DNA of 64,000 nucleotides from Parastagonospora avenae f. sp. tritici 18332-5 (Eukaryota > Ascomycota > Dothideomycetes > Pleosporales > Phaeosphaeriaceae), in NCBI GenBank assembly GCA_022559985.1, contig JAFJTR010000031.1, positions 124,001 to 188,000 of the forward strand, written 5' to 3'. Under the pieces are notes generated by a model. The model did no database searches and had not been told where the DNA came from. It worked only from the letters and a program-made list of their open reading frames with translations. Below are positions 10,745 through 22,851 of the stretch, piece after piece. The first letter of the stretch is position 1, and each line of letters opens with the position of its first letter. The position numbers and the translations under genes were made by a program.

Positions 10745-13700
10745 CTAATACATAAACTCACTAATCTCCAGCAGCTGCGCATCCAACTGCCTCTTCGCAC
10801 TAACACTGCTCTCCCGATTATCCCCCGTCAAGCGCTCCTCAAACGTCATCTCCAGCAACTTCTTCACACTCGCCTCACCAAGCATACCTCCGGCGACGCC
10901 AAAGTCTTTACCGTATTGCTTCGCGCGGGTGACGATTGCATCGGGGCCGGCGGTGAAGAGGTCGAAGAAGAGCGCGGCGTTGGGCAATTCAGCGCCTTCT
11001 TCGATGTTTTTGAGGTTCTGCTGCAGCACGAGGATGTTGAGTTGCATATGTGCGCAGCCGTGCGTGTTCATGCGTCCGATGCGGCGCGTGCAGAGGGAGA
11101 GGAGGTAGGTGTCCATTAGGGCGGCCAGGCCGCGCGTCATGCGGGTGTAGGTAGCGAGGGGGGAGTAGCGGGAGATTTCTGTGTCGAATTTGACAAGGGT
11201 GGAGTTTAGGGCGAGGATGATGGGGGAGGGGTCGTTGAGGGGCGTGTCGATGAAGAGGTTGGGTTGAAGGGAGGTGGAGAGGGCGTGCAGGATGGTGCCG
11301 CGGATGGTTAAGTGGAGGGTGCGCAGGATGCGGGTGCTGAGGGATTGGTAGGAGGAGACGACCTGGTCGAATTCGCTGCAGCATGTTAGCAGGTGACATC
11401 AAGTATCGCTTTTAGATGACATTCCTCACGGTCTCGCGGTTGAGTGGGAGATAGACGTGTGTGCCCTCTGTTCGCGGTTCGGATGAAGTAAGCAGTGTCC
11501 ATCGTTGCGTATGCTTGTCTTTAGACGATTCACCACCACCTGAGTTGGTGGCTCTATCACTGATGTGCCGCAATTGTGCTGACTTCGTAGCCAGCCACTT
11601 CATGCTGGTGTACAATAGGCAAAGGTTGATAACACTCTTCTTGTCTTGCAGCATATCTGCTTGATCCAACGGCTCTTCACTGACAACCTGCAGAAGAAGG
11701 CTGATCTCGTTCTCGACAAGCTGATTGAAATTCTCGCTGTCGGAAGGATCCGACTGCAGGATTTGCGATACCAGTCTTTCCATCTCTTCAGATTCCGACC
11801 ACGCAGCTGGTGCTTTCAGACGCCTACCAGATGGAGTTGGCTGCGAGCGCGTGACAAGTGCTTTGTACCAACCGCTACACTTCTGGGAGTATGTTTGCAT
11901 CTGAGCTATGATGAGTTGAGAAAATGCTTGATCGTGAGGCAGATTATCGAGCATTTTGCAGAAGGCTGAGATGAGATTGAAGAATTGTGCAGTGCCCTAG
12001 ATCGTCAGAATGAGATGTTTCACCATGAGACTGACATACCTTGAATATCGGCTTCTTTGCGTGTTGTTCCCAGTGCGGGTCTTCACTGAACGAATCAAGT
12101 TCGATAAAAGTCTGCGATGACATCTCGGCGAGTGTCTCATCAAGTTGTGGTTGAAAGACGTTCACTAGGAAGTCATCGAGAAACGAGGTTAATGTGCTCA
12201 TCACGATGTCTGAGTTGGGCGGCACCACCTCCTTTAGTCGGTTCAAAAAGTCGAGTGAGGGTGGCAGCAGTATTCCCATGTTGAAAACGCTAGGCTCAAC
12301 CAGTAGCTTGTGCCCAGTTGCGCTACCGTCAAGATTGGCACTGGTGTCGGCTACCCTGTTCTCGGACTTTTTGGAATCAGACACAAGACCAGGTACCGAT
12401 GATTTGAGGATGAATTCGAGGTCTTCCCGCTCTTGTGCAATGTCTGGCGACTTCGTATTCATGTCAGAGAGCTTGAACATGCGTTTCGTCTTGTCACGGG
12501 GAGTACGCGAAAAGACGCTTCCGGCAGATGTCTGACCTTGTCCACTGCGGTACAAGGCATCACCATCAGTTGCTAGATAATCGTGCAACAATGAGCGAAT
12601 CTGGGGATGTCAGCAGAAATCCGGCTTGCGGTTGGTCTACTCACCTCGCTTTGGTAGAGCTTCCACAACTCCTTGAACCCGCGTGTTAATGCGGCACTCG
12701 AAGAATCTCGCAGTCCCTCTCTGCGAACGATACCAGCAACTACGTCATGCACGGCTCGGTGGCTTTCAGCAATGGCCTCAAATCGAGCGTATAAAGTCCA
12801 TAACAGGTCGTTGAGGAGCATGGATCGGACTTCATCGCTTTCGATACCAGTCTTGGCCTTGCCACCTTTCTTCGAGGCATGAGCTCGGAGTATGCTCGGG
12901 TGCCGTTGTGCGACTTCATTGTTTGACTTGTCGACGACTTTGAACAGTTCAACAGGCAGTCGTTGCTCAATGGTATTGACGGCCACCTCTAGGCGGTTCA
13001 TCTTGTTCAATGACTCGACGATGAGCCTGATGTATTGGAAGGTGTCTGTTTCGGGATTGTGAGTAGAATCATCCGTCATCTGGTTGTATCAGCAGGGGCA
13101 GAAGTGCAAGATGCTAGTTGAGCTTACAGGCTCGGACAGGTCGAGACCATCGAGAAAGTAATACAATAGCCTTCCTCGCGCGTCTGTCTGAGTGCGCTCA
13201 GATATGCCGCCCTTCATTTGGTTTTGTGCATATTCTTTCCATCTATCCTCGCAGTATGGCGACTTGAGGTATAGATGGCTGTGGAGTTCTTCGATGAGGA
13301 TGTCTGTCAGAGAGACTTCTTGATTGCTAAGATATGTGCGCAGATCGTTGAGAGCCCCGATCTTCTCCATCTCTGTTTTTCTGATCATCAAGAGAGCTTT
13401 CTGTAGTATGTCTACCGCAGTTAGAAAGCGCTTCTCTGAGATGCGTGCCTCGAGCTGCTCCGGCACAAGCTGGAGCTCCTCAATAGCATTGAGCATTTGC
13501 AGCATTCCATCGTAATTTTGCGATGCAGTGGCGAATTCTTTGAGTTCAGGCTTGGCTGTTGATAATTGCGTCTTAGCGGAAGTCAATGAGGTCTTCAGAG
13601 TCCGGACACGTTGCTGTGAGCTTTGCAGGCTGGACTGAATCTGATGGAAGGTACCGATGGAGCTGTTGAACCCCTGATGATGCTCTACATGATGTCAGAT

Positions 13701-14414
13701 CTAGTCTTTCGCGATTACGTTGCATAACCTACCGTTCACAATGGCTTTCAGGGCCTGTTGCAGCTCCTTGTGCGTCGTTCTGAACTGACCGTGCTGGTTG
13801 GCCAGACCCAGCGAGCTCGAGTCCATGAGCTTCAGGGCGACTTCGATCGGGACGCACTGGTCCTGGGTCATAAAGTCCCAGTTCTGACGAATGTACTGCA
13901 GCACGTCTTCGATTCGCTGGCTGCCTGGGCCGTAGTTGTTGGCCCCTCTGCTGCCCGTCTGCCTCTCCCCGCTCCGTCTGTTCGCTCGTGAGCGCTCGAG
14001 ACTTGAAGGTCGCGTGACCTCAGGCCCACCTTCTTCCTGTTGCTGAAGACCGCCATAGCCACCTGGCCTGCGGTCGCGTCCTCCGCTCTGCGGCCTGGCG
14101 TATTCGTCCTCTCTTCTGTTAAAACCTCCATAGCCTCCGGGTCTTCGCTCTCGTTGACTTTCACCACTTGGACGCCGTCCATAGTCGTCTTGGGGAGCGC
14201 CCATGCCTCCGTAACCGGGAGGGCGTCGTTGGCGGTCATTGCTGGGTCGTCGGTCGTCGTCGGGCGGCGCACCCATGCCACCGTAGCCACCTGGCCGCTG
14301 TCGGCGCTCACCACTCGGTCGCCCACCGCTATCATCACCGTAGCCTCCGCTGCCGTAGCCATTGGTGTATCCCCCGTTGGAGCCCGGCTGCGAGTAGTCC
14401 CGGTTCCGCGACAT
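10745..14414 (-). CDS. SEC8: Exocyst subunit Sec8
   Basis: Exons 13733-14414, 13128-13684, 12645-13079, 12040-12600, 11430-11996 and 10745-11362, about 1,139 residues. Sec8 (EXOC4) is a core rod of the exocyst vesicle tether. Recognition rests on the block LQYIRQNWDFMT ... PIEVALKLMDSSSLGLA, the following HHQGFNSSIGTFHQIQSSL across intron 1, and the C-terminal NILVLQQNLKNI. The first about 150 residues are low-complexity with four RPGGYGG-type repeats. Introns 1-4 are 43-48 bp and frame-clean. The last intron is doubtful: the acceptor favoured by a CTAAC branch point (…CTGCAG at 11376) puts the exon out of frame, while the acceptor at 11363 keeps frame but drops the expected EFDQ. The pair of exocyst genes lies 9 kb apart. 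Divergent from CTR9. Confidence 0.88.
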
Positions 14415-14966
14415 GGTGCTCTCAGCAATTGCGCGGTGTTGTACGTCTTTCTCGGGAAGGTGCTACTGTCATCGCGTACAGAGCAGGGTATCGCGCGTCA
14501 TCTGGTGTGGTGTGTAGTGCGTGGTGTGCCTGCGGGGAGCTCGGGGGTGTCTCTGGTTACGTTGTAGGAGCAGGGATCAGTTGTCGCGGAGTCGTAAAGG
14601 GCGCCAAGACAGGAACGCTGAAATGGATTCAGCTTGGTGAAGCTACTGCAGTCCTTGCAACACCAGTTGACGTATTCAAAAACCCAGCCAATAATTTCCT
14701 TCAGTTGCGGTGGTGTTGCAGACGTCCTACGCACAGCAGCGCATTCACGCTGCCAAGCCTCACCTCCGCGCTCCGCAAGATCTTCCGAAAGCGCGTTCCT
14801 CGAGTTCCCTCGCGATCCTTTGTCCACTCATCACCACAGGCCCCGAGCAGCCTCGCGCCTTTACCTGTCCACCGCCATCCTACTATGCTGCCCTGATCAG
14901 ACTGCGACGCCAACTCTCCACCCACCAAAACACTCCTTCCGCAACGGGTCGCGTCTCAACTGCATC
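14415..14966. promoter_or_regulatory. Divergent promoter region SEC8 / CTR9
   Basis: 552 bases shared by two divergent genes. An open frame runs into it upstream of the CTR9 start (from 14634), but the residues look unlike protein and the CTR9 start at 14967 has a good context (catcATGtc). Pyrimidine-rich runs (ctgtccaccgccatcc) occur before CTR9. Confidence 0.5.
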
Positions 14967-17900
14967 ATGTCGGCCGTCTACGCCAACGGTGCGAATGGCG
15001 TGAATGGCGCAGGCAAAATGTTCCCGCCGCCGCGATACTCGGACGTGCCCAACGCCATCACCATCTCCGTCGCCGATGAGGAAGGTGGCCAGCTCGATGT
15101 AGAAGTTCCGCTCGACGAGGACATCCAGGACGACCCAACGGAGCTATGCGCCATCCTCGAAAACGAGAAGAGCTTGACGTCAACATGGGTGCAGGTCGCC
15201 GTGGCCTATGCGAAGCAGAAGAAGGTCGACGTGGCCATCGACGTGCTCAAGCAGGCCATTGGCGTGTTTGGGCGTGCGCGCGCAGAGGAGCGACTCAGCA
15301 TCCTCAACGGGCTCTGCTGGCTGTATCTGCTGAAGTGTCGCGAGGCGCCGCGTGTCAAGTCAGGTATGGTATTATGGCATTTACTTGTGGCCAGGACTAA
15401 CTGCGCCAGACGACCCCAACATCAAGACCAAGGAGGCATACATTCAAGAAGCCACCGGCGTGCTCAACGAGGCCTCCCGCATCAGCCCGTCGCATCCCCC
15501 ATTGTTTCTTGCTCGCGGCGTGCTCTACCTCCTGCGAGCCTCGCTACAGTCCCCGGCTACCGCCGCCGGACCAAACGCCGTCAGCGCGGAGCGATCCGAG
15601 ACCCTGAAGCAGGCGGCCAAGTGCTTTGACGATGCACTGAGGGCGTCGGGTGGTAGGAATCTCATGGCAAAGATGGGCAGAGCCCGTGTCAGCTACTCCC
15701 TGGGCAAGTGGGCTGAGGCTCTGAAGGGATACCAGAGTGTCCTGGAGAGCTCGCCCGATCTCATTGACCCAGACCCACGTATTGGCATTGGCAGCTGCTT
15801 CTGGCACCTTGGTTTCAAAGACGATGCCGCCGGCGCATGGCAGCGATCGCTGGACCTAAACCCAAAATCTAAGATCGCCCTCATCCTGCTCGCGCAGTAC
15901 AACCTTCACCTCTCGTCGCAACATCCCCCAACGCATCCAGACTTTGCCAAGTTCTACAAGAAGGCCGTGGACTACATCATGTCTGCTTTGCGGCTTGACA
16001 AGAACTACCCCTTGACTTGCGCCAGCGTAGGCGGGCACTTTGTAAGGAGGAAAGAATGGCAGAAGGCGCAGACGGTCGCGAGACGTGCTATTGACCTTAC
16101 CGACGTCAACGCCATCGCAAGTGACGGTTGGTACCATCTGGCACGCAAGGCTCACGCAGAGGGTGATCTGGCAGAGGCCTCAACCTGCTACGGCAGATCT
16201 GACCAGGCCCGCGGTGGAGAGGAGCGAGGTTACATTCCAGCCAAGTTCGGATCCGCGCAGATGAGTGTTCTACAGCTCAACTACAGCGGTGCAAAGTTTC
16301 GTCTCGAGAAGATCATCCAGCAATCGCCTAACATCGAAGCGCAGACCCTCCTTGGCACGCTATGGGCGGAAGATGTCTTCGCAGCGCAAAATAGCGGTTC
16401 CACCGAAGACAAATCAGCCGAGCTGAAGAAGGCAATCAAGCACCTCGACGATGTTCAGAAGGCATGGCGAGACCCCAAGAAGAAGGCTATCCCCGATCAG
16501 TCTGTGCTTTTGAACTTGGCCCGGCTTTACGAAACAGAGACGCCCGAGAAGAGTCTGAAGTGTCTTGAGGAGGTCGAGCAGTTGGAGCTTGCAGCAATTC
16601 CCGAAGAAGACTATCCGGAGCTAGAAGATGAGCACGAGATCAAAGCCGCGTTGCGCGAATTGCTGCCACCGCAGTTACTTAACAACATGGCCTGCTTCCA
16701 TTTCCAGGCCGAGCGTTACACACGCGCAAGAGAGCTTTTTGAAGCAGCGCTTACTGCCTGTGTCAAGGCGGAAGCTCGCGATGAGTCCATTGACACTGAT
16801 GCTTTGGTTACTTCCATCAGCTTCAACCTGGGTCGATGCTACGAGGCCGAACACAATCTCGACCAAGCGAAGAACGTTTACGAGAATCTTCTCAAGCGAC
16901 ATGCAGACTACATGGATGCCCGCCTTCGATTGGCATACATTGCCATTATCGAAAATCCCAACGAGCTGGGTGGAAAAGCAATCAAAGATCTGTTCAGAGA
17001 GAACGAGGACAACGTCGAGGTGCGAGCGCTCTACGGCTGGTTCCTCCACAAGACCAAGCGGAAGATCCAGAACATTGCAGTAGACGAAGAACAGCGCCTC
17101 TACAAGCACACCCTGCAAAAGTTCGACAAGCACGACCAGTACTCCCTCACTGGTTTGGGAAACCTCCACTTGGCGATGGCAAGAGAAATGCCGCGAAGCT
17201 CCGAGCAGGAGAAGATGAAGCGCCAGAAAAGCTACGAGACGGCTGTTGCGTTCTTCGACAAGGTGCTCCAACTCGACAAAACCAATGCATACGCTGCCCA
17301 AGGCATTGCTATCGCCTTGGTCGAGGACAAAAAGGACTCCGGGACGGCGCTACAAATCTTCAACAAAGTCAGGGATACTGTCAAGGACTTCAGCGTATAC
17401 ATGAACCTTGGCCACACATATTGCGAGATGAAGCAATTTGCTCGCGCCATCGAGAACGTAAGTCACCCTGAGCAGTTAGCACCACGTACAACCTAACAGA
17501 AGTAGTATGAGGCAGCTTTGATCAAAGGTCGTCCAAACGACACCAAAATCCTTGCTTGTTTAGGTCGCACCTGGTTCCAACGTGGAAAACACGACCGCAA
17601 CAATATTGATTCGTACCGCACAGCACTCGACTACTCCCAGCAGGCTCTCAAGATGTCTCCCTCCGAGCCGAACTTTCAATTCAATGTCGCCTTCATGCAT
17701 TTCCAGATTGCGCAGGCAATCATCAACGTTCCGGAATCACAACGCACCTTGCAGCAAGTCGATGATGCGATGGCTGGTCTAGCAGAAGCCATTGAAACTC
17801 TGGACCAGATCGCAAAAGCTGAAGTAACGCCATTCCCACGAACAGACATTACATCCCGTGCGAACATGGGACGTAACACAATGGTCAAGCAATTGGAACG

Positions 17901-18585
17901 TGCACGCGAAAAGCAAGTGGTGTACGAAGAGGAGAACAAGGGCAAGTTGGAACAGGCAAGAAAGCTGCGCGAAGAAGAGCTCCGCCGCCGGGACGAGGCC
18001 AAGCAACAGGCAGAGCAAGCAACGCAGGATCGGAGACGCAAGATCATTGAAGAGCAGGAGCGCATCGCAGCACGTGATCGCGAGCTCATGGAGAAGCGAG
18101 GTGAAGAGGAGCGAAGACGCATGGAGGAAGACGAAGACAAGGAGCTACGAAAGGCAGAACGCAAAGCACGTGGCCCCAAGCAGCCCAAGCGCAAGAAGAA
18201 GGATGCCGACTCGGACACTGAGGGTGTCGCATCTGACTCAGATGCGGCCGAACCACGCTCCCGTCGACGACGGACCACAGCTTCTGGTACGGAGGGCTTG
18301 TCGGACGAGGAGCGCCCACGAGAGAAGAAGAAGAGGAAGCTGGCGAGGAAGAGCGAGCCATCAGGCAAATACAAGTCGGCGGAATTCGTAGACGACGACA
18401 GTGATGGTGACGCAGAAGCTGCAGCTGATACCGAGAAGGCCGGCGCAAGTGAGGACGAAGGCGCAGCAGCACCTCGCGCTCGCAAGGGTCGCGTCGTTGA
18501 TGACGAGGATGAGGACGACGAGGATGGCATTGCCGCGCCCAAAGCAAACGGCCATACGGCCATGGATGAAGACGAAGATGAGTAG
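14967..18585 (+). CDS. CTR9: Paf1-complex TPR subunit Ctr9
   Basis: Exons 14967-15363, 15410-17457 and 17506-18585, giving 1,174 residues. Ctr9 is the TPR scaffold of the Paf1 complex, which travels with RNA polymerase II and promotes H2B ubiquitination and H3K4/K36 methylation. The body is a chain of TPR-like helices (for example KYxxALxxYxxxL-type units such as GKWAEALKGYQSVLE, NLDQAKNVYENLLKRHADY, KQFARAIEN|YEAALIKG). The last 200 residues are a charged coiled coil (EELRRRDEAKQQAEQ..., ERIAARDRELMEKRGEEE) and then an acidic, Ser-rich tail with SDSD and DDEDEDDEDG runs, as usual for Ctr9. Intron junctions are phase 1 and phase 0. Confidence 0.93.
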
Positions 18586-19015
18586 ATGGGCAGAGTTGGA
18601 GTCGTCTCACAGTTTGGCATTTATTCTTCTATATCACATGCATCAGCGCTGCGGCGTCTTGGAGTAGTAAAACTTGTATTACAAAGAAAAGGCTAGGGCT
18701 TGCGACATCTTCTGCTCTAGTTGCAGCTAGTAAAGCTATTTATGTAGGATATAGATTCGTTGAAACTACTTGCTGAACCGATGCGGTGAAATGGTGAGTG
18801 GATGTGGTTGGATCCAGATCCGATTTATCTCCGCCTCATCTCCGGTCCAAGCTCCAAGCTCAGGCGTCACGATGCGCGCACCGGCATGCGACTTCCCGCG
18901 TACACACACATAATTAATACCACAAAGGCTTTTAGGCACGGGAGAAGCTGCGGATAGCTTTTACAGGCCATGCACACAGATTCACGGTAGCGATCAGCTC
19001 ATCTCGAAGCCCACC
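18586..19015. other. Intergenic, CTR9 3' end to VPS18
   Basis: 430 bases in tandem orientation, holding the CTR9 3' region and VPS18 promoter. No other feature seen. Confidence 0.35.
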
Positions 19016-22000
19016 ATGGCATACGATATGGGGAGCGGGTATGCTCCGCCCAGCACGAGCAACATGCAGGACCAAGACGCGTCGCTGCCAATGTTCAATA
19101 TAGAGCGCGTGTCGCTACAGTTCAACATATCCTCCGACTTTGTGGCAGCGGCGGTTGGGAACAATGTCCTGATACTTGCGCTCTCGACGGGGCGCATCTT
19201 GCGCATAGACCTGGACAGTCCAGCCGACATAGACGGTTCGTGGAAATAGAGATGCCTTGGGATGACTAAGTGTAAAGCTGACTGCCTCAAGATATCGACC
19301 TGCCGAAGAAACCGTCCGAAGTCGGCGTCATCAAGCGTCTCTTCCTCGACCCCTCGGCGTCGCACCTCATAATAACTACCACCCTCGCCGAGAACTACTA
19401 CCTCCACACACAGTCGCGGACGCCGAAAGCACTATCGCGGCTGAAGGGCGTCGTCATTGAGAGTGTATCATGGAATCCTTCACAGCCGACCGCATCGACA
19501 CGGGAGATACTGGTGGGAGCTTCAGACGGAAATGTGTATGAAGTGTACATTGAACCCTCGTCTGAGTTCTACAGAAGAGAAGAGAGATATCTAAAGAATG
19601 TCTATCACACGAATGACGGGCCCATCGTAGGCCTGTGGACAGATGCTGTGCCTGGACGGGCAGACCTGCGACGGATCATCATTGCAACTCCATCAACGTT
19701 CCTCCACTTCGCCGGCAAGCTCGGGCGAGCGGGACATGAAGGAAGCGGGTCCATATTCTCAAAATTGTTTGAGAGTGAATCGGCGACTGTACATGAGATC
19801 GCGAATGCTGCGCCTACTGCGACTTCCTTGCTAGCCGTCTCTCCAGAACTCCAAGATACGCACAGCTACGATCAATCGAGCACTGAGCGGGTCTTCGGCT
19901 GGCTGACCTCGCAAGGAGTGCTGCATGGTAAACTTTTCCTGTCAGCAGACACCTCTGAGCTTGGCGGAAGTGTCCTTGGGGACTCAAAGATGCTGCCTAG
20001 ATCGCAGATCCCGCCTTCACAGACCGCTAGTGGTCGGACACGAAAGACCCAAGAACCTGTCAGCTCAATGATATTGAGCCAGTGGCATATCCTGCATTTG
20101 GTAGAAGGCAGGATAGTGGCCATCAATCGCCTTGATGACACCGTTGTCCTGGACCAAGTTGTGCTGGAGCCCGGCCAGAGCGCCATTGGGCTCGTGGCCG
20201 ATATCAAGAAGAACACCTACTGGCTCTTTACCACCAGAGAGATCTTCGAGGTCGTAGTTACCGATGAGACAAGAGACGTGTGGAAGATCATGTTGAAGAC
20301 GCAGCAGTTTGATGCGGCATCGCAGTTTGCGAAGACTTCAGCTCAGAAGGATGCCGTCGCAACTGCATCTGGTGACTACCTTGTCGGCAAGGGGCAGTAT
20401 ATGGAGGCTGCCGCAGTCTACGGACGCAGTACCAAGCCTTTCGAGCAGGTCGCCCTGGCTTTTATCGACAAAGGCGAGCAGGACGCGCTGCGCAAGTACC
20501 TTCTTACTAAGCTCTCTACGTTGAAAAAATCCTCCATCATGCAAAGGACGATGGTCGCAACATGGCTCGTCGAGCTGTATATGGCGAAATTAAATACCCT
20601 CGATGACACCATCACCACCAGAGCAGAGCTATCAGAGAGTATGAACACTGCCGAGACGCACGATCAGCTGTCCGTTATCCGGAAGGAGTACCAGGACTTT
20701 GCGAGCAAGTACAAGACCGACCTGGATCGCAAAACGGTGTACGAAATCATTAGTAGCCATGGCCGAGAGGAGGAGCTGCTCTACTTTGCCACAGTCGTCA
20801 ACGACTACAACTACGTGCTGTCGTACTGGGTGCAGCGAGAGCGATGGACAGAATCACTGGACGTGCTGAAGAAGCAGACAGATGCGGAGATCTTCTACAA
20901 GTATAGCAGCGTGCTTATGGCTCATGTGCCGGTCGAGCTTGTTGATGTTATGATGCGCCACACCACCTTCAATGCCCAGAAGCTTATCCCAGCTTTCCTC
21001 AACTACAACAACTCGACCAAGGCCTCACTGAGCCAGAACCAAGCAGTACGATACCTGCTGTTCGAGATTAACCAACACAATTCGACGGATGCAGCAGTTC
21101 ACAACACACTGATCTCCATCTACGCTTCGCATCCCACAACGGATGAGTCGGCGCTTCTAGCCTATCTGGAGGGTCAATCACAGGCACATGAGCAGAACTA
21201 CGACGCAGATTTCGCTCTTCGCCTCTGTATCCAGCACAAGCGTGTGCAGTCATGCGTGCACATCTACAGCTCGATGCAGCAATACGTGCAAGCCGTGGAC
21301 CTCGCACTCAAGTACGACGAAATTGAACTCGCTTCCTCCGTCGCCGATCGGTCCAATACTTCGCCCGCCCTCCGCAAGAAACTCTGGCTCGCCATCGCGA
21401 AGAAGGTCATCTCGCAATCCTCTGGCATCAAGACCGCCATTGAGTTCCTTCGCCGCGTGGACCTCCTTCGCATCGAAGACCTCATCCCATTCTTCCCCGA
21501 CTTTGTCGTCATCGACGACTTCAAGGAAGAAATCTGCTCTGCACTGGAAGACTACAGCCGCCGCATCGATGCGCTCAAAGAAGAGATGGATGATAGCGAA
21601 CATACGGCTAAACATATCAAGTCTGATATTAAGGCGCTGGAACAGCGCTATGCCATCGTCGAGCCTGGGGAGAAGTGTTACACGTGTGGTCTGCCGCTGT
21701 TGGCGAGACAGTTCTTCGTCTTCCCTTGCCAGCACGCGTTCCACAGCGACTGTCTCGCGAAGAAAGTCGTAGATCTCGCTGGCGTTGCGAGAGGCCGGAG
21801 GATTGCGGAATTGCAGGGAGAAGTAAGAAGGGGGACCGGAGGGAAGAGGGAGAGGGCGATTGCGGAGTTGGATGCGCTTGTTGGGTCGAGTTGGTGAGTA
21901 TTTCAATCTTTTCTGGATTGATGTGATGAGGCTAATGTGGAATAGTGTACTGTGCAGCGAATTGGCTGTCAAGATGATTGATTCGCCGTTTATCAAGAGT

Positions 22001-22030
22001 TCGGATGATAAGGGGGAGTGGGCGCTGTAG
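19016..22030 (+). CDS. VPS18: Vacuolar sorting protein Vps18 (HOPS/CORVET)
   Basis: Exons 19016-19235, 19292-21893 and 21946-22030, giving 968 residues. Vps18 (Pep3) is a shared core subunit of HOPS and CORVET, which tether endosomal and vacuolar membranes before fusion. The N-terminal half is the Pep3/Vps18 beta-propeller (FVAAAVGNNVLILALSTGRILRIDL, EILVGASDGNVYEVYI). The C-terminal half is alpha-solenoid with clathrin-like repeat sequence (VELVDVMMRHTTFN..KLIPAFLNY). The end is a RING-H2: CYTCGLPL, FPCQHAFHSDCL, and the last Cys pair CVLC that is created by splicing across intron 2 (TG|T). That pairing confirms the final 85-base exon. Confidence 0.93.
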
Positions 22031-22383
22031 GAGTACAGTGGCGAGGTCTAGGAGTCGGCCAGGTAGATGCCAATAATACATACAATAATGCGCCCAGAGG
22101 GGTCTTGGAAATCCTGTAGAGCTGGTGTCTGATGCGATTAGTCTTTAGATACGATCGGCGTTGATGTGCAATGGGGATCTCGACATGCAATTCTATGAAG
22201 GAAGGAGTATATTTGTGTCTGTTTCTGCTAGGGGATGTCTACATCGGCGTCTACAGCGCATGACCTTGGACTGCCCCTACATCTATGCCGATTCAGGCAT
22301 GCAGACAGGCTTCTTTGATCCTATTGGGGTGCTGAGCACGTAATCCAGCAGCTTTTTCAGCTCCTCAAGCTGGTCCTATGCCT
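22031..22383. other. Intergenic after VPS18
   Basis: About 350 bases of VPS18 3' flank before the next MITE-like copy. No supported gene. Confidence 0.3.
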
Positions 22384-22602
22384 CACCAGGCATCAGCAAA
22401 ATTGCTGCCCGCCTTGCCTTGACAAGGAGAGGCGAAAATGCAGCCTGTATACATTCAAACATCTCTACGAGATCAAGACAGAGCATCTTAGACCTGCCTA
22501 TATATTCAGCCTCCTCTAAGCTTGTGCCTATCATACCTCTGAAGATTGTTAACTTGTGTCGTGTAGGTGCGGAGCGGGCATAGATTTTGCTGGTCCTGGG
22601 TG
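22384..22602. mobile_element. MITE-like element, family 1, copy 3
   Basis: 219 bases. The left end is CACCAGGCATCAGCAAAATT then GCTGCCCGCC. The right end in reverse is CACCCAGGACCAGCAAAATC then TATGCCCGC. Interior words (tgtatacattcaaacat, cagagcatcttagac, cctcctctaagctt) match the copy at 7078. This is one of the cleaner copies of the family. Confidence 0.75.
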
Positions 22603-22685
22603 GCCTTTGATATAAGACTGGGAAATCTTAGGAGTGCTTTGTGATATGCTCGAAGAGAACCTCGAGCGTTGCCTTCGTGAGTAAT

Positions 22686-22851
22686 TGTCAGATATGAGCG
22701 AGGCTGGGCTGTAACACAGGCTCGGCTGGAATGGTAGTGCATGGAATGGACAGTGCAGCTGGTCGCCCAAGAGCGGGGGATAAAACCACATGTTCATAGA
22801 TCAGACGACAACAAGAGCGATCAATCACTTGAATAATCAATAATATCATCA
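22686..22851 (+). repeat. Inverted promoter-like repeat, copy A
   Basis: About 165 bases that recur in reverse at 24146-24304. Shared words are tgtcagatatgag, cacaggctcggctggaatgg, gcatggaatggac, cagctggtcgc and gcgggggataaaa, then gttcatagatcaga. The gcgggggataaaa word looks like a TATA box, so this reads as a promoter. No start codon with a meaningful frame follows this copy. Confidence 0.7.

Noticed and set aside
14634..14966. Upstream extension of the CTR9 frame
   Set aside because: Residues before the ATG at 14967 are not protein-like, and part of the frame relies on non-ATG starts.
17676..18620. 314-codon minus-strand frame opposite CTR9
   Set aside because: Mirror of the acidic, Ser-rich CTR9 tail (runs of S and R); a composition artefact.
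21250..21996. 248-codon minus-strand frame opposite VPS18
   Set aside because: Lies across coding exons and an intron of VPS18, with no family signal.
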